A stretch of 64,000 nt of DNA from Chromobacterium phragmitis (lineage in GTDB: Bacteria; Pseudomonadota; Gammaproteobacteria; Burkholderiales; Chromobacteriaceae): assembly GCF_003325475.1 (NCBI RefSeq), contig NZ_CP029495.1:1674001-1738000 (forward strand), written 5' to 3'. The notes below the pieces were generated by a model. That model did no database searches and was not told where the DNA came from. It was given only the letters and a program-made list of their open reading frames with translations. Below, one piece after another: positions 42,453 to 51,411 of the stretch. The number at the start of each line of letters is the position of its first letter. Within the stretch, counting starts at the first letter, position 1. Made by a program: the position numbers and the translations under genes.

Positions 42453-42824
42453 TCAAAAACTGTAGCTGCTGACCTCCACCAAATTCCCGTCCGGATCGTT
42501 GAAATACACCGAGGTGATGGAGCCCATCGCGCCGCTGCGGGTAATGGGACCTTCGACGATGGCCACGCCCTCGCGCTTGAGATGTTGGATCACCTCAGGC
42601 AACGGCACGGAAGCGATCAGGCACAAATCGCCGCAGCCTATCGTCGCGTGGTTGCGCGTCTCCTGGCCCAGGATCTGCAGATTGATCTTCTGGTTGCCGA
42701 AACGCAGCGCGCGGCGGCCGTTGCCGAAAGTCACCGCCTCCAGCTTCAAAGCGCGCTGGTAAAAAGCCGCAGCCGCCTCGATGTCGCGCACGGTCAGGAC
42801 GATGTGGTCGATATGGCTGATCAT
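42453..42824 (-). CDS. VOC-family (glyoxalase-fold) protein
   Basis: A 123-aa vicinal-oxygen-chelate protein. The first metal ligand is in MISHIDHIVLTVRDIEAAAAFY (His7 region), the second in HATIGCGDLCLIAS, the last in VYFNDPDGNLVEV (Glu). It resembles the virulence-type glyoxalase-like proteins in size and pattern; the substrate is undefined. GGAG lies about 8 nt upstream of the ATG at 42824. Divergent from the YcaQ-like gene. Confidence 0.88.
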   Translation of the reverse strand: MISHIDHIVLTVRDIEAAAAFYQRALKLEAVTFGNGRRALRFGNQKINLQILGQETRNHATIGCGDLCLIASVPLPEVIQHLKREGVAIVEGPITRSGAMGSITSVYFNDPDGNLVEVSSYSF

Positions 42825-42953
42825 GGCCAGCTCCGGATTGAACGAACGGGCTGTCCACACTGCCACAAGCGCGCGGCCTTGTCATGCTCGCGGCATTCCA
42901 TGCGAACGCTTGCCGCTGGTATAGTCTTCATTCCATCTTTTCCTTCCCTGGCC

Positions 42954-44162
42954 ATGACTTTCCATCTTTCGCTGCAGCAAGCCCGCCACCTGCAACTAGC
43001 CGCCCAGGGCCTGCTGAGCGCGCCGCGCCGCAAGGCGTCCAAGGCCGACGCGCTGGCCGCCGTCAGACGCATGGCGCTGCTGCAGATCGACACCATCAGC
43101 GTAGTGGCGCGCAGCCCCTACCTGGTGTTGTACAGCCGCATCGGCCACTACGACCCGGCCTGGCTGGACCAGCTGCTGGCCGAAGGCGCGCTGTTCGAAT
43201 ACTGGGCGCACGAGGCCTGCTTCGTGCCAGTGGAGGACTATCGCCTGCTGCGCCACCGGATGCTGAACGCAGAGGGGATGGGTTGGAAGTTCTCTCAGCG
43301 CTGGTATGAACAGCACCGCGCCGAGGTCGAAGCCATCATCGAGCGCATCCGCGAACGCGGCCCGGCGCGCTCGGCCGATTTCGAACGCAAACACGGTAAA
43401 GGCAATGGCTGGTGGGACTGGAAACCGGAAAAGCGCCACCTGGAAACACTGTTCACGCTGGGCCGGCTGATGGTGAAAGAGCGGCGCGCCTTCCAGCGCG
43501 TCTACGACCTGGCCGAGCGCGTGTTGCCGGACTGGGACGACGCGCGCGACCTGCCCGCTCCCGAAGACGTCCGGCTGGAGCAAGTGCGCAACAGCTGCCG
43601 CGCGCTGGGACTGGCCAAGCCGGCATGGGTGGCCGACTACTACCGGCTCAAGCGCGCGCCCTACGGCGAGATGCTGCGCGGCCTGGCCGACCAGGGCGAG
43701 CTGATCCCGGTGAAAGTGGAGGGCTGGAGCCACGACGCTTTCGTCCACGCCAGCCTGGCCGCCGAACTGGAGCTGGCGGCCGCCGGCAAGCTAAGCAGCG
43801 GCAATACCGCCATCCTGTCGCCGTTCGATCCGCTGGTATGGGACCGCAAACGCGCGCTGGAACTGTTCGGCTTCGATTACAAGATCGAGTGCTACACCCC
43901 GGCGCCCAAGCGCAAGTATGGCTATTTCACTCTGCCGATACTGAACCGCGGCAAGCTCGCGGGCCGGCTGGACGCGAAGGCCCACCGCGCGCAGGGCGTG
44001 TTCGAGGTCAAATCGCTGCACCTGGAGCCCGGCGTGCGCGTCAGCCAGCGGCTGGCGGACGACCTGTCCTCGGCGCTGCGGCGGCTGGCCGCCTGGCATG
44101 GAACCGGCCGCCTGGCGATAAGCCAGGCCCCGGGCGACCTGGCCGCGCGCATCCTCGCCTGA
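42954..44162 (+). CDS. YcaQ/AlkX-family winged-helix DNA glycosylase
   Basis: A 402-aa protein of the HTH_42/YcaQ family, which unhooks DNA interstrand crosslinks and bulky alkyl adducts. The characteristic catalytic segment is MALLQIDTISVVARSPYLVLYSRIG, with the Q-x-D motif as QID, followed by FEYWAHEACFVP. Tandem winged helices and a beta-barrel make up the rest, with SPFDPLVWDRKRALELFGFDY conserved near residues 285-305. The start MTFHLSLQQAR fits family members. Confidence 0.86.
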   Translation: MTFHLSLQQARHLQLAAQGLLSAPRRKASKADALAAVRRMALLQIDTISVVARSPYLVLYSRIGHYDPAWLDQLLAEGALFEYWAHEACFVPVEDYRLLRHRMLNAEGMGWKFSQRWYEQHRAEVEAIIERIRERGPARSADFERKHGKGNGWWDWKPEKRHLETLFTLGRLMVKERRAFQRVYDLAERVLPDWDDARDLPAPEDVRLEQVRNSCRALGLAKPAWVADYYRLKRAPYGEMLRGLADQGELIPVKVEGWSHDAFVHASLAAELELAAAGKLSSGNTAILSPFDPLVWDRKRALELFGFDYKIECYTPAPKRKYGYFTLPILNRGKLAGRLDAKAHRAQGVFEVKSLHLEPGVRVSQRLADDLSSALRRLAAWHGTGRLAISQAPGDLAARILA

Positions 44163-44163
44163 G

Positions 44164-44523
44164 CTACTGCGCGTTGGCGTACCAGCCGCTGACGCCCGGC
44201 TGGCGCTCGTCGCAAAGCGCGACCTCGCTGTACTGGAAGAGCGGCTGGATGTCGGTGTAGTTGGGAACATCGCCCATGATGCGCGCGGCCACCGGGCCGA
44301 AAGCCTGCTGGAAGGTTTGCACCGAGTCGCACAGCAGCGTCGCCTGCGCGACGAAGCCCGGCGTGCTGCCGGCCTCGGCGCCGGACAGGCCGCGGTCCAC
44401 CCGCACGCCTTTCAGCGCATGGCCCAGCAGCTGCTGCACCATGGGCATGTGCTGGCGTAGATAATAATCAAAGTCGAAATGCGCGCCGGGACGCTGGGGA
44501 TAGGTGACGCTGACGGTGATCAT
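44164..44523 (-). CDS. EthD-family protein
   Basis: A 119-aa dimeric ferredoxin-fold protein. MITVSVTYPQRPGAHFDFDYYLRQHMPMVQQLLG is the EthD signature (FDxxYYxxxHxP). The rest follows the family to PNYTDIQPLFQYSEV. Members associate with degradation or polyketide pathways; the function here is unknown. GGAG lies about 7 nt upstream. It ends 1 bp from the stop of the convergent YcaQ-like gene. Confidence 0.85.
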   Translation of the reverse strand: MITVSVTYPQRPGAHFDFDYYLRQHMPMVQQLLGHALKGVRVDRGLSGAEAGSTPGFVAQATLLCDSVQTFQQAFGPVAARIMGDVPNYTDIQPLFQYSEVALCDERQPGVSGWYANAQ

Positions 44524-44679
44524 CGCGGACTCCGTGGCGGTGAGGGGAAACCACAACTTACCTCCAAACACCAAGATTGCCAATGTCATCAACATCGAAG
44601 GCCCGCCCTTGCGCCAGTTGGGCGGAACTTGCTGCGCCGCGGCCGCTCTGTAGCAACATCGCCACCAAAGGACCCCGCC

Positions 44680-44985
44680 ATGCGCACCATGATGATCGCC
44701 GCCAGCAGCGCCTTGCTGCTCGCTGGCTGCAACCAGCAACAAACCGCCCAGCTGCAACAAGCCGCCTCCGCCGCCATCGGCAGCGTGCACCAGGGCGTGG
44801 ATACCGCCAGCGCGCCGCTGGGCCAATTGAAGGAACAAGCCAGCGCCGCCTTGGGCGCCGCCAAACAGGTGGGCGCCGCCGCCACTCTGCTCAATCCGGA
44901 ACTGAAGGAGCAGGTGGACAAGCTGAAGGAGCAGGCCTCGGCGATCAAGGGCGCGATCCAGCCGCCCAAGGACGCCGACCAATAG
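44680..44985 (+). CDS. Small Gln/Ala-rich lipoprotein
   Basis: A 101-aa predicted lipoprotein. MRTMMIAASSALLLAGC forms a signal peptide with lipobox LLAGC, lipidation at Cys17. The mature part is a single amphipathic helical stretch with two copies of a QLKEQASAALGAAK / KLKEQASAIKGA unit, so probably coiled coil. AAAGG lies about 10 nt upstream. Family not recognised; outer-membrane location is inferred from the absence of Asp at +2 (Asn is present). Confidence 0.7.
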   Translation: MRTMMIAASSALLLAGCNQQQTAQLQQAASAAIGSVHQGVDTASAPLGQLKEQASAALGAAKQVGAAATLLNPELKEQVDKLKEQASAIKGAIQPPKDADQ

Positions 44986-45082
44986 CATTGACGGCATTTT
45001 GACGCCCGCCGGCCGCATCTTTAGCTTCCGTTTAGCCTCGTCGGCCTAGCATGAGCCTGCATCCCCAAACAGGAGAAAGACC

Positions 45083-45652
45083 ATGCAAACCCTGGCCGAC
45101 ATCTGCCGCCGCGGCGATATCCTGCTGGACGTGGACCTGGCGGACGAACGCGAATTGTTCGAATTCATCGCCCGCCAACTGGGCCAACGCCACGCGTTGA
45201 GCGCGCCGTCGCTGCGCGCCGCGTTGCGGCAGCGCGAACAAACCGGCAGCACCGCGCTGGGCCACGGCCTGGCCTTGCCGCATGCCCGCATCGAGGGCCT
45301 GGCCGAAGTCCGCGCGCTGTTCATCGGCTTGCGGCGGAGCCTGGATTTCCACGCTCCGGACGGCGAGCCTGTCAGCCGGCTGCTGGCGCTGCTGCTGCCG
45401 CGCGATGCCCGCGCCTGCCATCTGAAACTGCTGGCCGAAATCGCGCGCATCTTCGGCGAACGTCCTTTCCGCGCCGATCTGCAAGCCTGCCGCAGCCCGG
45501 AGCAGGTGGATAGGCTGTTCCAGCGCTGGTCCGATCCCGAGCCCGGCAACGATCCCCATTTTTTGCTGGACAGCAACCGTTACTTCCTCGACGCCGAAGC
45601 CAGCCTGCGCCCCGATTTCAGCGTCCGCCGCAAGGTGACCGCCCGCTTCTGA
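45083..45652 (+). CDS. PTS EIIA-Ntr-like (PtsN-type) protein
   Basis: A 189-aa EIIA domain of the fructose/nitrogen type. The phosphorylation site is in ALGHGLALPHARIEGL, His67. The core ends near residue 150, and an unusual C-terminal extension of about 40 residues (WSDPEPGNDPHFLLDSNRYFLDAEASLRPDFSVRRK) exceeds the usual length of about 155 aa. Regulatory PTS phosphotransfer is expected; no other PTS gene or rpoN is adjacent. AGGAG lies close to the ATG. Confidence 0.85.
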   Translation: MQTLADICRRGDILLDVDLADERELFEFIARQLGQRHALSAPSLRAALRQREQTGSTALGHGLALPHARIEGLAEVRALFIGLRRSLDFHAPDGEPVSRLLALLLPRDARACHLKLLAEIARIFGERPFRADLQACRSPEQVDRLFQRWSDPEPGNDPHFLLDSNRYFLDAEASLRPDFSVRRKVTARF

Positions 45653-45719
45653 GCGTGACAGCGCGAAAACGCCTTTGCTAGGATGAAGCGATGGCTTCAT
45701 CTCCCCGCGACAGGCTCGC

Positions 45720-46847
45720 ATGTCCAATTCCCTTCTGATCATGGTGTCGCTGGCCATCGCCAGCATCGGCCTCATCACCTGGCAGCACAGCGTGCGCTCC
45801 GACCTGATCCGGGCCCGGCGCCGCTGGCTGCAGGCCTCGCTGCTGCTGGCCGCCGGCATGCTGGTGGAAGGCTTTGTCGAACCCGGCAAAGGCGAGATGG
45901 TGCGCCTGGCGCTGGGCAGCGCCATGAGCAACGCCGGCATCGCGCTGCAGCTGACCATCATCGCCCGCGTCACCGGGCTCAAGCCGCCGCACTGGCTGTG
46001 GCTGGCCGTGGGCGCCCTCTCGCTGCTGGACAAGCTGCTGCCCTACCGCCCGCTGATGTCGGTGCTGGAAAGCGCCGAGATCCCGCTTCTCTACCTGGCG
46101 GCGGCTTGGCTGTACCAGCGCGCCGAGCGGCTGGTCAGCCATAACCGCTTCAGCCCCACCGCACTGCTGTTCCTGCTGGGCGCGCTGCTGTTCGTCTGGC
46201 GCGACGCCGGCGATTTCCTGCTCCGCGCGCAGGGCCTGCCCGACAGCATCGACTACCTGGACCGCCAGCACCAGCTGGCGCTGACCTTCGCCGCGGCGGC
46301 GCAGATCTGCGGCTCGGTGGGTTTTCTCAACATCGTGCTGCAGCGCCAGCACAACCGGCTGGAAGACGCGGCCAACCTGGACCCGCTGACCGGCGCCGGC
46401 AATCGCCGCGCGCTGCAGTACTGGCTGCGCACGCTGGAGGCGTCGGTGGAGCGGGTGTGCGTGGTGATGCTGGACATCGACCATTTCAAGCTGATCAACG
46501 ACCGCTACGGCCATCCGGCCGGCGACGCGGTGCTGCAGACGCTGGCCGAGCTGTTGCGGCAAGGCATACGCGAAAACGACATGCTGATCCGCTACGGCGG
46601 CGAGGAGTTCTGCTTGCTGATGCCGGATGCCGATGCAGACGACGGCGCTCAGGCGGCGGAGAGGCTGCTGCGGGCATTCCGCGCGCAAACGCCGCTGCCC
46701 GGCCATCCGGAGCTGCGCGCCGCCTTTTCCGCAGGCGTCCATGAATGGCGCTGCCGGCAGCAGGATTTCGCCGACGCGCAACAAAAAGCGGACCAGGCGT
46801 TGTACCAGGCCAAGCAGGCAGGCCGCGGACAGGTGCGCCGGCTTTAA
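45720..46847 (+). CDS. Membrane-anchored diguanylate cyclase
   Basis: A 375-aa protein making c-di-GMP. The N-terminal about 210 residues hold about six TM helices (first SLLIMVSLAIASIGLITW). The GGDEF domain starts at about residue 215 (DPLTGAGNRRALQ), with VVMLDIDHFKLINDRYGH and the active site RYGGEEF near residues 293-299. The inhibitory I-site R-x-x-D (REND) lies five residues before GGEEF, so product feedback is expected. Convergent with a globin-coupled cyclase, overlapping it by 4 bp. Confidence 0.93.
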   Translation: MSNSLLIMVSLAIASIGLITWQHSVRSDLIRARRRWLQASLLLAAGMLVEGFVEPGKGEMVRLALGSAMSNAGIALQLTIIARVTGLKPPHWLWLAVGALSLLDKLLPYRPLMSVLESAEIPLLYLAAAWLYQRAERLVSHNRFSPTALLFLLGALLFVWRDAGDFLLRAQGLPDSIDYLDRQHQLALTFAAAAQICGSVGFLNIVLQRQHNRLEDAANLDPLTGAGNRRALQYWLRTLEASVERVCVVMLDIDHFKLINDRYGHPAGDAVLQTLAELLRQGIRENDMLIRYGGEEFCLLMPDADADDGAQAAERLLRAFRAQTPLPGHPELRAAFSAGVHEWRCRQQDFADAQQKADQALYQAKQAGRGQVRRL

Positions 46848-47992
46848 CGTCCGGCCGCCGGCGCCGCCTCCCCCTCATCCTCGCCCAGTCCATTCTCTTC
46901 CGCCTTGCCCGCCCCCGCCTGGCGGCCCTCGCGCAGCCGATTGCGCTGCTTCATCTCGTACATGCGCTGGTCGGCCATTCCCACCAGCGACTCGGGCGAC
47001 AGGAACTCCTCCGGCCCGGTTTCGACGCTACCCACGCTCAGGCTGATGTCCGGCTGCAGACCCGCCAGCTCCGCGCGCAGCCGTTCGACGAAGGTTTCCT
47101 CCGCCTGCTTCTGGTCGCAATTGGGCAGCACGATGCAGAACTCGTCGCCGCCGTAGCGGAAGCAGCCATCCTCCACCCGCGTGATGCGGTTGATGATTTC
47201 GCCCAGGCTGCGCAGGATTTCGTCGCCGCACTGATGGCCCAGGCTGTCGTTGATCAGCTTGAAATGGTCGACGTCCAGATACACCAGCGTCACCGTCTCG
47301 TTGCGCCGCTGCGCGCTGCGCAGCACCCGGGTCAGCGTTTCGTCCAGATAGCGGCGGTTGAGCAGTCCGGTCAGCGGGTCAGTGCGCGACAGTTCTTCCA
47401 GCTGGCGGGTGCGCACCGCCACCTTTTCCTCCAGCGAGCGGGCGTACTGCTCGGACTTGTTGCGGGAGGTCTCGATTTCGGCCACCAGGCTGCGGATATA
47501 GGTTTCGAACACCAGCGCCACATCGAACATCACCAGCTTGTCCACCGCAAGCAACGTGTGGCGCCTGACCTCGATGTCCGGAATCAGCTCGCTGATCAGA
47601 TTGGACAGCAGCGTCTTCAGCGTCTGCACCGCCGCCAGGTACAACTTGGGCTCGACGCCGATGCGCTTGTGCACCAGGCCGATGCGCAAGCGGTTGTTTA
47701 CGTACTCCAGATCGTAGACGCCGCTGAACAGGTCTATCACGTAGCGGCGCTGGGCATTGCGCAGCCGCTGCAGCGTATCGGCGTCGCCGATCAGCAGCGC
47801 GATTTCCGGGGTGCTGGTCTGCAGCTCGTAAAAGCGGGCGACCAGCTCGTCCAGATGCGACTCCACCAAGGCGCCGGCGGCGCGCAGCAGCAATTCGTCC
47901 CGCGGCTCCAGCGCGAACAGCTGCTTGCGTTGCTCGATTTCGAAATCGGTGATGCGCAGCTGTTCCAACAGGGTCTGATCGGTCTGTTTCAT
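46844..47992 (-). CDS. Globin-coupled-sensor diguanylate cyclase
   Basis: A 382-aa protein combining a globin-like sensor (about residues 10-160) and a GGDEF domain (about 195-360). The proximal haem His108 lies in LVHKRIGVEPKLYL, the standard motif of globin-coupled sensors such as E. coli DosC. A short coiled coil joins the domains (ETSRNKSEQYARSLEEKV). The cyclase part has LDVDHFKLINDSLGH, RYGGDEF and an I-site RVED five residues upstream. It would link oxygen or another haem ligand to c-di-GMP. The ATG at 47992 has GGAG nearby. Acidic C-terminal tail. Confidence 0.92.
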   Translation of the reverse strand: MKQTDQTLLEQLRITDFEIEQRKQLFALEPRDELLLRAAGALVESHLDELVARFYELQTSTPEIALLIGDADTLQRLRNAQRRYVIDLFSGVYDLEYVNNRLRIGLVHKRIGVEPKLYLAAVQTLKTLLSNLISELIPDIEVRRHTLLAVDKLVMFDVALVFETYIRSLVAEIETSRNKSEQYARSLEEKVAVRTRQLEELSRTDPLTGLLNRRYLDETLTRVLRSAQRRNETVTLVYLDVDHFKLINDSLGHQCGDEILRSLGEIINRITRVEDGCFRYGGDEFCIVLPNCDQKQAEETFVERLRAELAGLQPDISLSVGSVETGPEEFLSPESLVGMADQRMYEMKQRNRLREGRQAGAGKAEENGLGEDEGEAAPAAGR

Positions 47993-48064
47993 CCCGCTCC
48001 CCAGAGCACGGTATCCCTTAAAGCTATATGCCATCGGGCTGATATTCAATGCCCTTAGCCGGAA

Positions 48065-49523
48065 TCAGGCCTTCCAGTCAGCCGCTTGTCCAAGCAAGGC
48101 CCGCGCCAGTCTCGCCACGCCCTGCCGCAGCCGCGCCTCTTCCAGGTCGGCGTAGCACAGCCGGATGCCGTGCACCGCCGCGCCGTCGCCGGTGAAGTGG
48201 CTGCCGGGCAGGATCTTGAGCCCGTGCCGCCGCGCGTCGGCAACCAGTCTGTCCATGTCCAGGCGCGGGTCCAGACGCAGCCAGATGGCGAGGCCGCCGG
48301 CCGGCAGGTCGAATTCGGCCAAACCCGCCAACTCGGCGCGCAAGGCCTCGATCAACGCCTCCCGCCGCCGCAGGTAGGTTCGCCAGGCGCGGCGCAGGTG
48401 GCGCTTCAGTTCGCCGCTGCCCATCAGCTCCTCCACCGCCAGTTCGGTCACCGGATTGCCCTGGCGGTCGATCAGCAGGATCTGCTCCACGCAGCGCGCC
48501 GTCAGCTCCGCGTCCGCCACCAGATAGCCGACGCGCAACCCGGGCGCCAGCACCTTGGACAGCGAGCCGACATAGACCACGCGCCGGCCGCCGGCCGCCG
48601 GGCAGCGTGGCCAGCGGCGGCATCGGCCGATGGGTGAAATGGAATTCGTGGTCGCAGTCGTCCTCGATGATGCGGAAGTCGTAGCGCTCGGCCAGCGCCA
48701 GCAACTGCAGCCGCCGCTCGGCCGGCATCATCACCGTGGTCGGAAACTGGTGATGCGGCGTCAAATACACCGCCTTTACCGCGTGGCGGCGGCACAGCGC
48801 CGCCAGCGCGTCGGGCCGCATGCCGTAATCGTCCATATCCACGTCCAGGCACGACGCCCCCTGGGAACGGAAGGCCGCGCGCGCCGACGGATAGCTGAGC
48901 CGGTCCAGCGCCACCGCGTCGCCGGGACGGAGCAAGGCCTTGCCGGCCAGGTAGATGCCCATGATGCTGCCGCGGGTCAGGCAGATATCGTCCAGCCCGG
49001 CGCTCAGCCCCCGCTCCATCGCCAGCATGTCCAGCAAGGCGCGCCGCAAGCGGGCCTCGCCGCGCGGATCTCCGTACGACAGCCTGCCGGAGCGGGCGGT
49101 GGCCACCAGCGCGCGGCGGTAGGCGCGGCCCAGCACGTCGAAGGGAATCAGCCGCGAATCGGGCACGTTCTCGGAAAAATCGATCACATCCTCCGCCGCG
49201 TCCTCGCCTGCGGCGTTGCCGGCCGGCGGCAGCGGCCCGCCCGCGGCCTCGCGCAGCGGAGGCGGCAATGAAGCGGCGACGAAGGTGCCGCGCCGTCCTT
49301 CGCAACTGACCCAGCCTTGCGCCGCCAGCTCCTCGTAGGCCTGCACCACCGTCTTGCGGTTCACCTCAAGTTGCACCGCCAGTTCTCGGCTACCGGGCAA
49401 GGCGCTGGCCGGCGCCAGCCGACCGCGCTGGATGGCATCGGCGATTTGCTGGGCGATCTGCAGATGCAGGGGCAGGGCGCCGCCTCGCGCCACATTCAAT
49501 AACAAGGGCCAGGGACGAAGCAT
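48065..49523 (-). pseudogene. MocR/PdxR-type GntR regulator, frameshifted
   Basis: A MocR-family regulator: GntR winged helix (LHLQIAQQIADAIQRGRLAPASALPGSRELAVQL) fused to a fold-type-I aminotransferase domain. The first frame runs to about 48596 (RPMPPLATLPGGRR), and the protein continues in another frame as VVYVGSLSKVLAPGLRVGYLV, holding the PLP lysine in SLSK, to the stop at 48065. At the junction GCCGGCC is present twice in tandem (48583-48596, plus strand). Removing one copy restores PGGRRVVYVGS exactly. So the gene is broken by a 7-bp duplication, or is switchable by slippage. It is divergent from the reductase operon it probably controls. The start at 49523 has AGGAAG upstream. Confidence 0.88.
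48583..48596. repeat. 7-bp tandem duplication causing the frameshift
   Basis: GCCGGCC GCCGGCC, followed by a partial third copy GCCGG. Two units place the MocR gene out of frame; one unit would place it in frame. Confidence 0.85.
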
Positions 49524-49539
49524 GCCGCTCTTCCTTCCA

Positions 49540-49586
49540 TCTGGACCGGTCAATTTATAAAAACTGGATGTTTTTACCGGTCCAGA
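49540..49586. promoter_or_regulatory. 11-bp inverted-repeat operator in the divergent promoter
   Basis: TCTGGACCGGT (49540-49550) and ACCGGTCCAGA (49576-49586) are exact reverse complements with a 25-bp spacer. They lie between the MocR regulator and the reductase operon, the spacer covering an AT-rich likely promoter. Repeat halves about 3.5 helical turns apart suit a dimeric MocR-type regulator. Confidence 0.65.
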
Positions 49587-49637
49587 GCCTGGCTAGCATA
49601 AGTCCATCCGCATCACGGGCCAAGACGGGAGGGCCAA

Positions 49638-50684
49638 ATGAGCGACCATTATTTTTACACCGTATCGGACATCCAGCCGCTGGGGCCGCAAGCGCTGCGG
49701 CTGAGTCTGCGCGCCGACGACGGACGCGGCATGCCGATCCGGGCGGGCCAGTTCTTCAGCCTGCGCCTGCCCGACGGCGCCGAGCGCAGCTACTCGCTGG
49801 CTTGCGCGCCGCGCGCCGACGGCGGCCTGGAGGCGCAGATCCGGCTGCGCGACGGCGGCCGCTGTTCGGAATGGCTGCGCCGCGAGGCGCTGCCGGGCCA
49901 GCGACTGCGGCTGACCGGCCCCTACGGCGACTGCGTATGGCAGCCGCCGGCGCCCGAAGAGCGGGTGCTGATGCTGGCCACCGGCACCGGCATCGCGCCC
50001 CTGTACGCGATGCTGGCCGAGTTAGACGCCGGCGGCGGCGACTGGCCGGAGATAGACCTGTACTGGGGCGCGGACCGACCGGAAGCGTTGTATCTGGAGA
50101 AGGAGCTCGCCGCGCTCGCCGCGCGCCGGCCGACCCTGCGCTTCATCCCAGTGTTGGCCGCCGCGCCGGCGGACTGGGTAGGCGAGCGCGGCCGGGTGCA
50201 GCATGCCGCCGCCGACCGACATCCCGATCTCTCCCGCGCCAGGGTCTACGCCTGCGGCGCGCCGGCGATGGTGGACGAAGCGCGCCGGCTGCTGACCGAG
50301 AGCTGCGGCTTGCCCGAGGCTCGCTTCCACGCCGACGCCTTCGCCCCGGCCCAGCCTATCGCGGCGAGCGGCGCGGAAACGCTCGCCATCCGCTGGCGGC
50401 GCGAGGATGGCCAATGGCTGGCGCTGCCCGCCACCGCCGGCAGCCGCCTGGCCGACGCGCTGGCCGCCGCCGGGCTGGTGCTGCCGGTATGCGGCGGCCA
50501 GGCCGCCTGCGGCGCCTGCCGCGTCGCCATCTCCCCCGATTGGCTGGAGCGACTGCCCGAGCCGGCGCGGCGGGAACAGCGGCTGCTGGCCGCGCTGGAC
50601 GCGCCCCATCCGCGACACCGGCTGGCCTGCCAGATCACGCTGCACCCGGGGCTGAACGGCCTGCAGGCCGGCATCCGCCCCTGA
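49638..50684 (+). CDS. FAD/NAD(P)H reductase fused to a [2Fe-2S] ferredoxin
   Basis: A 348-aa electron-transfer protein. The FAD-binding motif is RSYSLACAP (about residues 50-58), the flavin phosphate loop follows in GGRCSEWLR, and the NAD(P) domain starts MLATGTGIAPLYAML. The C-terminal ferredoxin domain has Cys285-x5-Cys291-x2-Cys294-x36-Cys331, the adrenodoxin-type and not plant-type spacing. Such modules serve oxygenases or demethylases, yet none is encoded in the window. GGGAGG lies 5 nt upstream. First gene of an operon with the M24 and AIG2-like genes, opposite a MocR regulator. Confidence 0.88.
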   Translation: MSDHYFYTVSDIQPLGPQALRLSLRADDGRGMPIRAGQFFSLRLPDGAERSYSLACAPRADGGLEAQIRLRDGGRCSEWLRREALPGQRLRLTGPYGDCVWQPPAPEERVLMLATGTGIAPLYAMLAELDAGGGDWPEIDLYWGADRPEALYLEKELAALAARRPTLRFIPVLAAAPADWVGERGRVQHAAADRHPDLSRARVYACGAPAMVDEARRLLTESCGLPEARFHADAFAPAQPIAASGAETLAIRWRREDGQWLALPATAGSRLADALAAAGLVLPVCGGQAACGACRVAISPDWLERLPEPARREQRLLAALDAPHPRHRLACQITLHPGLNGLQAGIRP

Positions 50685-50717
50685 AACAAAACCCTGAAAC
50701 CACGCAAGGAGAGCCAC

Positions 50718-51401
50718 ATGCAAAAAACCTGTCTGCCGCAAGAAGCCGTGGGCGCAGCCTACGACCGCGAAGCCATGCTTGGCGTTCGCCGCCGCACGCT
50801 GGACGCCGTGCGCGGCATCGCCGCCAACATCCGTCCCGGCATGCAGGAAGAGGACGCGGTCGAAATGGCGCGCGACACGCTGGCCGACGCCGGCATGCTG
50901 CGCGGCTGGCACGACGTCTACGTCCGCTTCGGCCCGAATACGCTGAAGACATTCGGCGCGCCATCCGACCCCGGCGTGGCGCTGGGCGAGGACGACATCT
51001 TCTTCATCGACATCGGTCCGGTATGGCAACAATGGGAAGGCGACGGCGGCGACACTTTCGTCACCGGAACAGACCCGGAGCGCGCCCGCTGCGCGGCCGA
51101 CGCGCGCGCCATTTTCCACGAAGTCAGAAGCCATTGGCTGCGGCAAGGCGCCAGCGGACAGGCGCTGTACCGCTACGCAGAAGATTGCGCCCGCCGCCGC
51201 GGCTGGGAATTGAACCTGGACCTGTCCGGCCACCGGCTGGCCGACTTCCCGCACGCCGCGCTGCACAACGGCGCGCTGGCCGACTTTGACCACGCGCCCA
51301 GCGAATCGCTATGGGTGCTGGAAATCCACATCCGCCATCCGTCCAAGCCCTATGGCGCCTTTTTCGAGGACATGCTGCTGGACGACAGCCACTTTGAATG
51401 A
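50718..51401 (+). CDS. M24 (Xaa-Pro peptidase-like) metallohydrolase
   Basis: A 227-aa protein with only the catalytic pita-bread half of M24 peptidases. All metal ligands are visible: FFIDIGP (Asp), GDGGDTF (Asp), SGHRLADFPH (His), LEIHI (Glu) and FFEDM (Glu). Typical aminopeptidase P enzymes are over 400 aa with an N-terminal domain that is absent here, closer to methionine aminopeptidase in size. It may act on a small amide or N-methyl compound, not a peptide. 33 bp after the reductase gene, with AAGGAG. Confidence 0.87.
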   Translation: MQKTCLPQEAVGAAYDREAMLGVRRRTLDAVRGIAANIRPGMQEEDAVEMARDTLADAGMLRGWHDVYVRFGPNTLKTFGAPSDPGVALGEDDIFFIDIGPVWQQWEGDGGDTFVTGTDPERARCAADARAIFHEVRSHWLRQGASGQALYRYAEDCARRRGWELNLDLSGHRLADFPHAALHNGALADFDHAPSESLWVLEIHIRHPSKPYGAFFEDMLLDDSHFE

Positions 51402-51411
51402 GAAGACCGAC

